Positions 31,586 through 41,977 of a stretch of DNA of 64,000 bases are shown in pieces. A program made the position numbers and the translations under genes. Position 1 is the stretch's first letter. Every line of letters starts with the position of its first letter. The notes below the pieces were generated by a model, which was given only the letters and a program-made list of their open reading frames with translations, did not search any database and had not been told where the DNA came from. The DNA is from Neopestalotiopsis rosae (lineage: Eukaryota > Ascomycota > Sordariomycetes > Amphisphaeriales > Sporocadaceae). The stretch covers positions 2,790,001 to 2,854,000 of the forward strand of contig JALGAS010000009.1 in the NCBI GenBank assembly GCA_023078685.1, in the 5' to 3' direction.

Positions 31586-32143
31586 ATGATATATTCCTCA
31601 CCTATCATGGAACACAATGACACAATAACTACACCCGATGTTTCGTACTTTCCGACTGCTATACTGAGCGACGACAACAATCAAAATGTTGTCATTGGAT
31701 TACTCATAGGACTGGTGGTGGGGGTCGCAACCCTTGTGCTCCTGGTTGGCGCATGTTCGGTTCTTTACCTTCTTGATAAATTACGACCTCGCAGCGGTCC
31801 TAGGCGGCCCAGAACTGCCTCTTCGGATTCCCCCGATGAAAAAGCCCCGAGGAACACAGAATCAAATCTTGGACGGTCTACGAGCGTCAACGAACCTAAC
31901 GTGTTGCCATTTCAACAACCTACGATCATGGTCCATCCGCCGTCCGAGATCCACCCTGCGTTACGAAATCCCCAGTCACAATCACTTTATATGCCGGCAG
32001 CTCACCAAGAGTCGACGAAATACTCCGTATACCCTGCCCATCAAACCCCGGAAAACACGCAATCTTCGACTCTGGTGCAAGATCATACGCCGAGAAGGTG
32101 GGACGAGCCACCCGAGGTACCTCCTCGCAGTAGATCAGGATGA
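31586..32143 (+). CDS. Single-pass membrane protein with polar proline-rich tail
   Basis: 185 residues from ATG 31586. One strong hydrophobic span at about 35-63 (VVIGLLIGLVVGVATLVLLV, then GACSVLYLL), preceded by a short polar N-terminus without a signal peptide and followed by DKLRPRSGPRRPR. By the positive-inside rule the basic tail should be cytosolic. The tail is Pro/Ser/Gln-rich and disordered, ending PPEVPPRSRSG, a possible SH3-binding motif. This layout resembles fungal membrane sensors and their relatives, but there is no Ser/Thr-rich ectodomain. No family recognised. Intact and in good composition. Confidence 0.6.
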   Translation: MIYSSPIMEHNDTITTPDVSYFPTAILSDDNNQNVVIGLLIGLVVGVATLVLLVGACSVLYLLDKLRPRSGPRRPRTASSDSPDEKAPRNTESNLGRSTSVNEPNVLPFQQPTIMVHPPSEIHPALRNPQSQSLYMPAAHQESTKYSVYPAHQTPENTQSSTLVQDHTPRRWDEPPEVPPRSRSG

Positions 32144-33014
32144 TGAGTCCCGATCAGAGCCCGACCATGCCTGACTGTGGGATGTGTTTTTAAGGAATAG
32201 TGCTCAACAAAGTTGAGCTGGAATGAAAATGGCATTGAAGGTGTTTTGAAATGCAAATCTAGCAACATGATCTTGGAAAGAGAGGTGGATGTGTTGTTAA
32301 AGTAGGACGCTCAGAGTGTTTTTTATTTCCTAGTCTATTCATCTACACAGAAACCTGATTTTCTTGCATTCGATTTTGGTTTCACGAGTATGTTTACACT
32401 GATCCAAACGGTGTTGAATGCACAGCTGTGATTGCAGTGATTAGCCATCTGTATAGATGGGACCTTTGCGTAAATTGATATGAAAGCCTAGAATATTTGT
32501 GAACAAACCATACAGTTGTAATTTACACACTGTAGTATATATAGACCAAGATTCTATGAATGTGTTATTCTACTAATGCGATGATCATTAGGACCATTGA
32601 TAATATTTTGCCTAGGAGACTGTAATCGTGAACAACTAGATCAGCCAATCCAGTCCGATTAACCATTAATTCGTGAACTATTTCAGGGGTCATAAGTCAG
32701 ACGGAATAGAGGAATTGCACGTTGGATTGCGGAGTTTCCTTTATACTAAATATTGGTGCCTAAGTTTCGGGGAAGTATCAAAGGGAGCCCACTGCGCTCC
32801 GGTGCACAGAAAACCACCCATACCGGACGACATAGTTATATAAATATGCCAAATAATGTTACAAGGTTGGTAGCCTCGAAGTATTACACAACACGCGAAC
32901 GGATCTATCTCTACACACTACCTATTCTTTGCAGTCAATATATACATCGTCAAGAGACCAAAAGAATTGCATTGCTGACCTGATAAAAGTGCTAGTGTAC
33001 AATAATCAAGGAGA
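32144..33014. other. No supported gene
   Basis: AT-rich intergenic DNA. 32690-32705 (GGGGTCATAAGTCAGACGG) weakly recalls repeat D. The frame 32753-32983 has no domain. Confidence 0.4.
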
Positions 33015-33386
33015 TCAGAATAGATACACAACCAGATTCAGTACTGCACCAAACACTAAAACCATTTTCCCCATGGTCCTCTTAGAATGGGAAGTCCCTC
33101 TCGATATGGATGTAGGTACAGGCGTAGTTAAGTAATACGTGAAGGAAGCATTTGAAGTTGATGTTGTCGAGGGGTTTGTCTGTACTAGACTCGACAACGG
33201 GACAAGGGTCGCATTGTGGAAACCTCCGGCCGGCTTACGTGAATTCGACGCGGACTGCAATGAAATAGAGGGTTCGATAAGATCTCGAGACATGGATGTA
33301 TGGGTAGAGTATGCAATTGTGGTAGTGTATACCCTGGTTTCCAGGAAGGTCCATGTTCTAGTCGCTAACTCAACGCGCGTTGCCAT
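33015..33386 (-). CDS. Possible Ser/Thr-rich surface protein, 123 residues
   Basis: ATG 33386 follows an in-frame stop by two codons. The product is rich in Ser and Thr, and the C-terminus is a hydrophobic tail (MGKMVLVFGAVLNLVVYLF) after a basic stretch, as in GPI-anchor signals. There is no N-terminal signal peptide in this frame; it could come from an unseen upstream exon. Without it the surface role is uncertain. Neither a family nor a splice pattern was recognised. Confidence 0.35.
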   Translation of the reverse strand: MATRVELATRTWTFLETRVYTTTIAYSTHTSMSRDLIEPSISLQSASNSRKPAGGFHNATLVPLSSLVQTNPSTTSTSNASFTYYLTTPVPTSISRGTSHSKRTMGKMVLVFGAVLNLVVYLF

Positions 33387-33942
33387 TGGACGTTATAGAT
33401 ATCTATCAGCCTGCGTGTATTGAGTTTCATAGCCTTTCTGAGGCTTTGTTTCGTTCGGTGTCGATCTTATATATAATGACAGAGCCCAGTTACTCCTCTT
33501 ACTGTTTTATTTTCGGCGCTTGGCGCACAATATCTGATTCTAGCCACCGGTTAGAAATGATGACCCTAATCACACCGATCCAAAAAGAGATGTTTTTGGT
33601 GTTGATGTATACCACGTTTACACCATAACAGAAGGTTGAATCAATCTGCATCAGATGAGCGCCCCGTTCCATTTCTAGATCTTACATCAAACTGTTTCTT
33701 TGAAAGTGGCATCATCGCCCTATTCATAATCAATGCGCCCTATCCTCTTCCCAGAGTATACGAATTACTCCGCACATATAACCACAGCTTTTGAGCACAG
33801 CTGGTTCTGCGAATCTCCTCTGCAATTTGACTTGTAGTATCAATCAATGTGAGACGTTTGCCCTCTAGTTTCGCATTCCAATCAAGCACAACAGGCTGAC
33901 CATAGGATAGCTCTTATTGTCAAACAACTGCGAACTGCCAAC
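33387..33942. other. No supported gene
   Basis: Short frames only. Upstream region of the minus-strand gene at its left. Confidence 0.4.
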
Positions 33943-34197
33943 ATGGGAAATATAGGAACTGGCAATTGGGAGCATTCTCAAAAGCTACTTGGTCAATCTC
34001 TAGCAGAGATGCGCAAAGATCAGGGTACTACGGCCTCAACGGCGGGAAGAAGCTCTACTGCCAGTAAGGCGTCCAGTGTATATCCCGGTTGGTGGGCATT
34101 GGAATGGGCTCTAGGCACAGGAAGTGAAGAACCGCATGCTCACGACCGTACCTCCCACAAAAGGTCGGGGCTCACTCGGAATGTACCAAAGTCTTGA
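33943..34197 (+). CDS. Small hypothetical ORF, 84 residues
   Basis: ATG 33943 reads MGNIGTGNWEHSQKLLGQSL, then a polar Ser/Thr/Ala stretch and a basic end. It lies in DNA that is duplicated (34060-34260 matches 18850-19060), and in the other copy the frame is destroyed. It may be the last exon of a dead gene. No domain. Confidence 0.3.
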   Translation: MGNIGTGNWEHSQKLLGQSLAEMRKDQGTTASTAGRSSTASKASSVYPGWWALEWALGTGSEEPHAHDRTSHKRSGLTRNVPKS

Positions 34198-34260
34198 TCT
34201 GCAAGTTGTCTCTAGTCTTTTAAGATAGATGTTCTCTTGAACAGTATCTTACCATTTTAC
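34030..34260 (+). repeat. Segment duplicated at 18850-19060
   Basis: Shares AAGGCGTCCAGTGTAT, GGGCTCTAGGCACAGGA, CACAAAAG, ACCAAAGTCTTGATCTGCAA and GTTGTCTC with the other copy, same orientation. Confidence 0.8.
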
Positions 34261-34530
34261 AGATATTGTACCGCTTTCGATTGGGCCGGGACCTGCTAGA
34301 TAGGTACACCTGGAGCGCCGGAGCTTAGGTCCACATCTCACCGGTTCCCGGAGTTTAGCTCCACTTTGCAGGTTACAGAGTGCATTCCGGATCGCAGTGG
34401 GCAGCTACATATTGACAAATATTGCCACAGCTTGCACAGTTGAAAAAGGCAATTTGATAGCATTACGTTTTCCTCGTTGCAATAACACTTCCACTTTTGG
34501 CAGTATTCGACTTGCCTTCCCGGCCGGTTG
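34261..34530 (+). repeat. Composite repeat 'E', copy
   Basis: Matches the minus strand of 22780-22975 over at least 170 bp. The first 25 bp (GTACCGCTTTCGATTG) also follow the D site at 18288. Confidence 0.75.
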
Positions 34531-35438
34531 GAAGCAACTGCACCACCTCTTCCCGTGATTCCATGTACGGAGACCATCAGAAGTGGCTTCTTATTCTGTC
34601 TCTCTACCCTTGTCTTTGAGCACGGACGATCCATATTCTGTGCTGACCTCCTATGTACCTCAGCCAGACCCACTTAGTACTGTCATCCATGAGTACTTCA
34701 GTATGTCAGCTACAATCGGCTCTGGTCAAAGTGTTGTTGGAGCTAACAATACAGAATTATTTGTTACATACAAAGATCAAAATCAGCTTCTTCTTGTTGT
34801 CTTTGCTTACATTGCATGATTTGTTACGTAAAATGTATGCGAAGCATTCTGTAAGTTGTAGGTGCCCCCAGTCAAACAACTGTTGTGCTGCCAATGGCTC
34901 AGACGATACTTGTTCAACCTAGCCGTTGTCAGTGCATCATTCTGGCATTTATTTCCAGTCAATTGTGATGCTTAGGTCATCGCCGCTTATCACCTTTCGA
35001 AGCACATTTTCTGAAATGCTAGTAGTCTCGCGTGTTATCTTATCTATTACCATTCTTCCCAGGAACCCCATGTGAGCTGAACGAGCATACCTGCGCCACC
35101 ACTACCTCGCTTGCTCCATTTTAGATCAGAAGGTTGCCCAAGACTTCTCCTCACCAGCTAGCTCACATCAATTGTCCTACGGAATCGGTCTATGAAAGCT
35201 GGCAGGCATTTATCCGACGGTTTTCGAGTGCGTCTTGGACTGCTGGTCAACATGTAAAGGTGATAAATGGTATAACATAAGCCGGCAAAGATGAGAAAAC
35301 GGGGAGAAAGAATAGAAGAAGCACATCCTTTTCTTCTTTTATGGTCGAATTTTTGATCCTTCAAAGCATTTCAGAAATTTTATGGCCCACCAGCTGCATC
35401 CAGCGTTGTGCTAGTACAAATTATACAAACATGGTCCC
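34531..35438. repeat. Repeat-derived DNA, no gene
   Basis: 34600-34700 and 34775-34810 match 9585-9710. 34845-34920 contains GTCAAACAACTGTTGTGCTGCC, similar to GTCAAACAACTGCGAACTGCC at 33918. 35280-35438 is the 3' flank of the coiled-coil gene and matches 18500-18660. Confidence 0.6.
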
Positions 35439-35924
35439 TCACACCTGCTCTGTCCGATGGAAATGATACTCTTCCATGCTAGCCACCGATTCATTCTCTG
35501 CCTCCCGCTCCAACCTCTTTCTCATGCTGCATGGGTCTCCGTATATCCCTTTCATAGCTTCCAGGCCTGTGTGGATGTGGGACGTAAGACTTGTTGGACC
35601 AGGCGCATGGTTGGGAGCGGTATCACAGGGTGCCGATGGCTGGAAATGCGCTCCAAAGCTCCTGTTCGTCGGCGTGTGTGGCCCGCTGAGCATGGCGTTT
35701 AGACGTTCGATCATAAGTCCTTGACGTGTTCCTGACTCGCGCAATTCTTCGAGTTGTTGAAGTAGGCCGTTTCTCTCGTTTTGAAGGGTTTGGTTTTCGT
35801 GCTGTAGACTACTTGTACATGTCTGCAACTTGTGCAAAGAGCGGGCAAACTCTTGAAGGGCGCTGTAGAAAACTGTGACAGGAAGCATAGGAGTATGAGC
35901 GGGAGTGCGGGTATGATCTGCCAT
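35439..35924 (-). CDS. Short coiled-coil protein, 161 residues
   Basis: Single exon, ATG 35924. After a proline-rich start (TRTPAHTPMLPVT) comes a heptad-patterned helix from about 22 to 78 (LQEFARSLHKLQTCTSSLQH, ENQTLQNERNGLLQQLEELR, ESGTRQGLMIERLNAML), followed by a disordered Pro/His/Ser-rich linker and a charged tail (RKRLEREAENESVASMEEY). It probably dimerises. There is no basic region directly before the heptads, so not a bZIP. Parts of this gene are scattered through the window: the start at 25740-25803 and the end at 18560-18790. This is the only full copy here. Confidence 0.6.
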   Translation of the reverse strand: MADHTRTPAHTPMLPVTVFYSALQEFARSLHKLQTCTSSLQHENQTLQNERNGLLQQLEELRESGTRQGLMIERLNAMLSGPHTPTNRSFGAHFQPSAPCDTAPNHAPGPTSLTSHIHTGLEAMKGIYGDPCSMRKRLEREAENESVASMEEYHFHRTEQV

Positions 35925-37091
35925 GGTTGAGTTAAGATTTGTTATCGGACATCCGATTATGAAAAACTCATTCAGTTCATATCAGGAAAACGGGTGGAAT
36001 AGCCCAAGACTTTATTCCTTTTGCAAAATTAAGTTCGGAGGGTTGATATTTGTTCAGTCTTGCAGCGTTGCAAGCTAACCGAGAGCCAAGCCAATTCCTC
36101 AAAAATACTTAGATTCGGCGAGAGTGTTTTCTGCCTCGTCCATGAAGCAGAAAGGATCGGCATGGTGGTAGCAAACAAATAATTTTCGTCTCCTGGTTGT
36201 ACGACTTGGTCCAGCCATGTTGCCAGATCATCACGTTACCTATTTGCTGGAGCAAAACTACACTAGCGCAGCGGAGTTCGGTCATAAGACCCGCATCATC
36301 CAAATGAAGGCAATAGCGTATGATAGTCAATAGCCACATTCATGGAGACGGGCACGTAATTTATTAGGAGAAGAGGATTATGCCGAGCTACGACAAACAT
36401 TCCAGGCACGAGGAATACCAGAAAACATGAAAGCCGGTAACCCAAGCACATGAGACAGTTCTACGCATGTTTGCGATGGATTTACCGGACGTGACCGTGT
36501 TGGTCCTTATCCGAGGAAATGTTCCCAAATACTCGGCCCACGGACATATGACCCATATTTTGCATGAATAGAATGGTCTTGACGTGGGAAAGGGGCCCCA
36601 CCCAAGGCTTCCCCATGGCAGCACAGTGTGTAGGATTCTGGTGGAGGGTATATGCTTAGGTATCTCCTTGCCTAGTTGCAAACTTCTGTCCCTTGCATTC
36701 CAATACATACCAGCGTACAGGTCAGGACTAGAACCAACATGAGTGAACATAGCCAAGGGCTGCAAACTCACTTGAGAAGTGGATATTATCACCGCGTTCC
36801 GCCTGTGCTCTCCGTCATGGTTCAAAGCAGCAATTACCTTGATCCAATCTCAATGCAGTTATCCCTAGCATTCGAACTGAATTATTTGTCGTTATTTAAT
36901 CAGCTCATAAGTTCCGATGTCACGAGCTCCGAGTTGTATCGTCACCTCACGACATAAACCATCGATTTATTTCTCAAATCTCCTTTAAATATCCAACATT
37001 TACCTCCGAATTCAAAATTATCCTTGGGCACTCTTCTATACACACAAAGTCTATCTGGGTCCAGAACCAGGGTCCAGAATCAATTCAGAAA
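35925..37091. other. No supported gene; one D repeat site
   Basis: 36262-36300 (GCGCAGCGGAGTTCGGTCAT, AAGACCCGCATCATCC) is a D-type repeat, close to 38553-38590. A 145-codon minus-strand frame at 36388-36825 has no domain and I doubt it. Confidence 0.45.
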
Positions 37092-37883
37092 ATGACAGCA
37101 CCTTCGACGCAACGACCTCGAGCTGCTCCCTACACAAACTCAAGGTCACAGAGGCTGTCTAATCTACGAGCTGCAGTCCGCAAGCATGGTTCTCAAGTGA
37201 CGGCAAATGCGCCGACGAAGGGATCGACCGACATGTCGAATACCATGTCGACCAACATGCAACCTCCTCCGCAGACTATGACAGCACCGCCTCGTGGGAA
37301 TGCAGTCAGTCAAGATCAGTGCGAGACCGATGTGTCGGCGGCAGACGTCTCGCTTTTGTACGTCAGATTGTTCCCCAATAAGAAACGACGTCTGCTGATC
37401 TAGCTTGAGCCAATCTCTGGTCGTGGAAAGCAAAGAACATACCAAAACAGAAGTGGGAAAGATTTCCTTAGAGCTGAACGGGATATCATCATTGATATCC
37501 CAACTGATGAACGAGTAAGTGCTTATGCTCCTTTTGGGGCATACTGATTGCTAATGGTGTCGAAAGGATCCAAAGCACGTAAGTAGTAGCACGAAGTGAT
37601 CAGTCATTGAGTCCATGAATGAAGTCACTAATGGTGGCTCACGCACGTAGGAGACAAGAGATCGATCAAGGGTATGTTAGCACTGCTCGACGTCTTTTCG
37701 CTTCCATTTAGTGACAGAACTTGAAGATTCCAATACCACAAAAACATCACAGAGTCCTTGATGGATATTCTCAAGGAAGCACTCGAGATGGATGAGATCC
37801 AGTACGACCAGGATGGGGCGGGGCCAGAACAAGAAGATTTCATGGACCCAGCGCTTTTCGAACAGGACACATTTCATCATTAG
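37092..37883 (+). CDS. Coiled-coil protein with a 12-bp micro-exon, 188 residues
   Basis: Five exons: 37092-37357, 37404-37514, 37567-37578, 37651-37671, 37727-37883, with introns of 46, 52, 72 and 55 bp (GTACGT, GTAAGT, GTAAGT, GTATGT donors). Every junction is phase 2 and no stop remains. Exon 3 is only 12 bp and exon 4 only 21 bp. The first 90 residues are basic, Pro/Ser/Thr-rich and disordered. Splicing then yields an unbroken heptad pattern: KTEVGKISLELNGISSLISQ, LMNEIQSTRQEIDQGFQYHK, NITESLMDILKEALEM, ending in an acidic tail (FMDPALFEQDTFHH). That the coiled coil appears only after splicing all four introns supports the model. No family recognised; self-association is likely. Confidence 0.65.
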
Positions 37884-38540
37884 CTGATCAGGGAGGCAAC
37901 TAGCCGGATGACAGCAAGGCGATATTTATTGTTTGGGGAGAACTTCTAAGTGCGTGGCAATAACAAAGATTGCGCACATCTATACCACGCCCTGATTCAC
38001 AATGAACATATGGACAGCCAAACAACTCAAGTAATACAACTAGCGACTCAATAACAGGAGACGCTTGTGTCAGCGTCTCGGTCCAATGTTCAGGAGGTCC
38101 CCCAATTTACTTTGCGTGATTGCAAAAACACATACTCATGCATGGAGCATACATGAGACGTACAACAGCGGATTGATCAATCTGACAGATCTGAATTCGT
38201 GTACACTGCAATCTACGGCGACTTTTCCAGTTTGCCCAAACCCAGAAGAATGATTCAATCAACACCATACGATACACGGCAAAAGACCTGAGTCTGATCG
38301 CATTTCACAGGAAGCGATTCCGGGTCCACTCGGACTTCAAATGAACAAACATCTGATCCGAGATTTAGAGACTAACAATCAAGGTAGAATGGAATTCATG
38401 CTTTCAGCATGGACATGGAGGTTGACAGAGGGTTCATCTCGGTCACGCTGTACTGACGCTGCAGCTAAGCCGTGGCCGATCGTAAACAAAACTTGGACTG
38501 GACACATTGTGCACTACTTGCCATACCTACCTGCCGGGGG
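37884..38540. other. No supported gene
   Basis: Short frames (38065-38253, 38341-38574) without domains. Confidence 0.4.
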
Positions 38541-39000
38541 CAAACTGCATGAGCGCAGCGGGCTACGGTCATAAGTCCCGCATCATCCAGAAGGGATCAC
38601 TGTTGTTGTTCTCACCCTTACCTGGCTCACCTGGGTCAAAGGGACTAGCATTATAGAGAGCACGGTCTACGTCCGGAAGACTGGCGCGAGCTTAAACCCA
38701 CATTCTTCGGCGGACGGATTTTAGGCCCACAAGCCAAGGGCTTCCGCCACGGGTGGAGTCCACTTCCGAGGCTTTTGAGCCCTTTCTGCATCAGCTCTAG
38801 TATCGGAGTATGGTCATAAGACCCGCATTAACAAAGTCAAATTTCCGCCATTGCAAAGACCTGGCTTGGGTATGTACACAGGCACTGTTGACTCGCGGTC
38901 TACACCCGGAGAGCCGGAGCTTAAGCCAACATACTTTCGGCTTGCGGGTTTTAGGCCCACAGTCCATGTCTTTTGACTGGCGTTTTACTGTAGGATGTTT
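38541..39000. repeat. Two tandem D plus E repeat pairs
   Basis: D sites at 38553-38590 (GCGCAGCGGGCTACGGTCAT, AAGTCCCGCATCATCC) and 38803-38830 (ATGGTCATAAGACCCGCAT). E sites at 38690-38765 (CTTAAACCCACATTCTTCGG, ATTTTAGGCCCACAAGCC) and 38905-38975 (CCGGAGCTTAAGCCAACATA, TTTTAGGCCCACAGTCC). So a D-E block of about 220 bp occurs twice in a row, in the same orientation. Confidence 0.65.
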
Positions 39001-40110
39001 GTCTTCCATAATCGCCGTCACCCTGTTGGGACTTTCTCTCCTCGTTACTGAATCCCATTCTACGAGCAAACCTCGTGGGTCAATTCCGTGCGGCGCTTTA
39101 CGTACAAAGTTTCCTCATGCTGTTCCCCTGGCCAGATCAGATCGAATATACGATGTACGTACTGTACAGAAAGCAGGGGTTAGGCCCACATATCTTGGAC
39201 TTGCGGGTGTTGCGGGTGTTGTACGCAACTTGCCGTACTAGTGACGTCCTGCTGGTGATTGCGCTTTGGATAGTCTGGTTATTTGGGGGTTTTTTTCAAG
39301 ATTATTGAGTATTTTTGCCCCGTCCGGTAGATTTGTGTTTCTAAGAGGAGAATTGGGCAGTTCCGTTGATGGGTTCTTTGCTTTCGATAGGTGGTCGTGC
39401 CCTTGAGATTTTGTCCGAAGCAGAAGCCTGGCATGTTTCATTCTTTCGACTAACCATAACACAAGCTACGATCGGCCACCTCACAACAGACTTGTCTGAT
39501 ACAATCTGTGTGGTTTGGCACAGCACCTTGAAAACCTGTCCGAATGTTCACTTCTAACTGACTATCAAATCAATAAGCTGAGCAAAGTACGATCAAGGAC
39601 CATATAATTTGGAGGAGCCAGCAGAATAACATCTTTATTTTCAGCATAGCAACCGGGGCCGCTGCAACGGAAGGCAAGGTGGCCATAATGAAGGAAGCCG
39701 ATTACGCACTAGGTTAGATCAGTATTTCCATGATATCCGTGGCTCAAAATTGTTGCTCTCCGTCACCAGGAAGCCGCACTTGAACTCTACATATCCGTAG
39801 TATGCGAGCTTCTGCTGCTCTGTGCCCCGCTTCCATACTGGCATGTCGGCTTGACCGGATCGATGAGAATTGATGAAGTTTGCCGTTCCTGAAAGCAAAT
39901 TTGCATGCCCTACACAACAGGCAGCATGGCCCCGGCTCTCTCGTGGTCTTGGGCCGTGTTTGGTCGGACTTGGCGTTCAGACTCCCTGTGAGCGCTGGCT
40001 TCGACTTTACTGATACAAAACATCGTAATCACTGCACATATTGTAGACATGTTACGGTATTCTTAGGGCAATGATTAACTATAAAATATCTAGCCATATC
40101 CTGCGACAGA
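39001..40110. other. No supported gene
   Basis: Only short frames. 39175-39195 (GGGTTAGGCCCACATAT) is another E-like site. Confidence 0.4.
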
Positions 40111-40239
40111 CACTTCTCTACACACTTCTCTACACACTTCTCTACACACTTCTCTACACACTTCTCTACACACTTCTCTACACACTTCTCTACACACTTC
40201 TCTACACGCTCCTCTACACACTTCTCTACACACTTCTCT
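40111..40239. repeat. 12-bp minisatellite upstream of the dehydrogenase
   Basis: CACTTCTCTACA in about 10.7 near-perfect copies; one unit near 40206 reads CACGCTCCTCTA. It ends 49 bp before the ATG of the dehydrogenase gene, and is pyrimidine-rich on the coding strand. Confidence 0.95.
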
Positions 40240-40288
40240 GGGAAAAACTCCAGGCATCATCTATATTTGCCCGTTCTCGGATGTTATC

Positions 40289-41314
40289 ATGCCTTCTTTT
40301 ACAGTGTTCAAAGGATCGAGTGATGGTGCACCTAAGCAGGCGACGATCACCAAGCCTGACTACCTTACCGGCGACCAGGTGTTCCTCAAAATAAGCGCAT
40401 CTGGTTTATGCGGTACAGACCTACACTTCAGGACAATCGATATGGCCCTTGGACACGAAGGTGTTGGTGTTGTGGAGGCTCTCGGCCCTGAAGTAAAATT
40501 CTTGAGAAAGGGTGACCGCGTCGGCTGGGGATATGAGCATGACTCCTGCGGCCACTGCAACCAATGCTTGACGGGCCGAGAGAACTACTGTCCTGAACGC
40601 GCCGTATACGGCAGCGCCAACTTGGACCAGGGCTCTTTCGCGACTCATGCTATCTGGCGTGAGGCTTTCCTGTTCAAGATTCCCAACGGTCTAAGCGACG
40701 AGGCTGCCGCGCCGATGCAGTGCGGCGGCGCCACCGTCTGGAATGCACTGCAAGCTTATAATGCGCAGCCCTTCGAAACGGTTGGCATTATGGGTATCGG
40801 AGGACTGGGACACCTGGCCATCCAATTTGCTGCTAAAATGGGATGCCACGTTGTCGCGCTCTCGGGCTCGGACCGCAAGAAGGATGAGGCTATCAAGCTT
40901 GGAGCTCATGAGTTCATTGCCGTCCAGAACCAGGGGACTATTCCCGTGTCGAAGCAATTGAATCGTCTTCTTGTCACCACCTCCGCTCGGCCCGACTGGG
41001 ACGTCCTCATGCCCATGCTTGCGCCCAATGCAACCATTCACCCTCTCTACGTCGCCCAGGGCCACCTCTCCATTCCCTACATACCAATGCTGGTCAACGG
41101 TATCACTGTGCAGGGCTCCATTGTTGCGCCACGCAAGGTTCACCGTGACATGCTCGACTTCGCTGCTCTCCACAGGATCGAGCCTGTTGTAAGAATCTTT
41201 CCAATGACGGAGGCGGGTATCAAGGACGCGATGGACAGTTTGGAAGAGGGATCTGTACACTTTCGTGCTGTCATTAAGCCTGAGCCCATTTCCCATCGTC
41301 AATTGAGTGATTGA
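40289..41314 (+). CDS. Zinc-dependent alcohol dehydrogenase (medium-chain, cinnamyl-alcohol type)
   Basis: 341 residues, single exon, ATG 40289, intact. Catalytic zinc ligands: Cys in SGLCGTDLHF and GHEGVGVVEALG. Structural zinc loop: CGHCNQCLTGRENYC (C-x2-C-x2-C-x7-C). Rossmann motif GIMGIGGLGHLAIQFAAKMG, followed by SGSDRKKDEA, where Ser and Lys/Arg suggest NADP(H) rather than NAD(H). Such enzymes reduce or oxidise a wide range of aldehydes and alcohols in the cytosol; the substrate cannot be told. It is one of the few genes here with GC-rich, evenly used codons. A small piece of a relative lies at 10455-10555. The only neighbour in the promoter is the 12-bp minisatellite, about 50 bp from the start codon. 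Confidence 0.93.
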   Translation: MPSFTVFKGSSDGAPKQATITKPDYLTGDQVFLKISASGLCGTDLHFRTIDMALGHEGVGVVEALGPEVKFLRKGDRVGWGYEHDSCGHCNQCLTGRENYCPERAVYGSANLDQGSFATHAIWREAFLFKIPNGLSDEAAAPMQCGGATVWNALQAYNAQPFETVGIMGIGGLGHLAIQFAAKMGCHVVALSGSDRKKDEAIKLGAHEFIAVQNQGTIPVSKQLNRLLVTTSARPDWDVLMPMLAPNATIHPLYVAQGHLSIPYIPMLVNGITVQGSIVAPRKVHRDMLDFAALHRIEPVVRIFPMTEAGIKDAMDSLEEGSVHFRAVIKPEPISHRQLSD

Positions 41315-41977
41315 AAACAGCCCCAAGCGAATCTGGCACTCTGTCCCAGACTTACGTTCCTCTTTGATAGACCATGGATAAGGATAAATGCGTATGAGAC
41401 CATTCCCTGTCTTTGTCGCATCTATTGCACTTCTTTCATGAATTAGTTTATTAAACAAAGAAAAACGATTGCTTTGAACACGCGGATTCTATGTTTTTGG
41501 TGTCCTGACAGTGACTTGACTACTCTTCCGTACAGACGTTCCTTCATTTATGTGGAGACGTGGAATACTCTTTCAGAGAACAAGCCAGAGCTGTATGTGA
41601 ACTACATAGGCACCAAGCAAAATCTGACCATTGAGAGAAGGCTCGACAGTGAAGTCATCACGAACTGACATTTCCTCTTCCCCGTTGTGTATTCTATACG
41701 ACAATCGCACAAGTTACGTATAGTACAGTATTGCAATGCAGTGTATAGCTTTCGAGTACAGTGATGATCAATCCGTTTGTTTCTAGTGATATAACTACCC
41801 TTCAGAAATTGAATCTTTGCTTCCGTTCGATAACAAGAGTCGTTATAGTCCATGGCATAATTTCAGATGGCGGTCTTATTGCCAAGTTCTAGTGTTATAC
41901 AAAGCAGACATCCCTTCCAAGGTTTTTCTTTACATTAAAATACCGCTTATATAAAAAAACCCAGGGTTATATACATT
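41315..41977. other. Intergenic; repeat shared with 14895-14960
   Basis: 41845-41905 (CATGGCATAATTTCAGATGG, CGGTCTTATTGCCAAGTTCT) matches the 3' end of the patatin gene. The short frame 41474-41668 has no domain. Confidence 0.5.

Noticed and set aside
35439..35924. bZIP transcription factor at this coiled-coil gene.
   Set aside because: There are heptads, but no basic DNA-binding stretch with N-x7-R before them.
36388..36825. A 145-codon minus-strand frame.
   Set aside because: No domain, no splice context, uneven composition and overlap with equally long frames on the other strand.
40071..40394. Plus-strand frame with repeated LLYT residues running into the dehydrogenase gene.
   Set aside because: Product of the 12-bp minisatellite in another phase than the enzyme.
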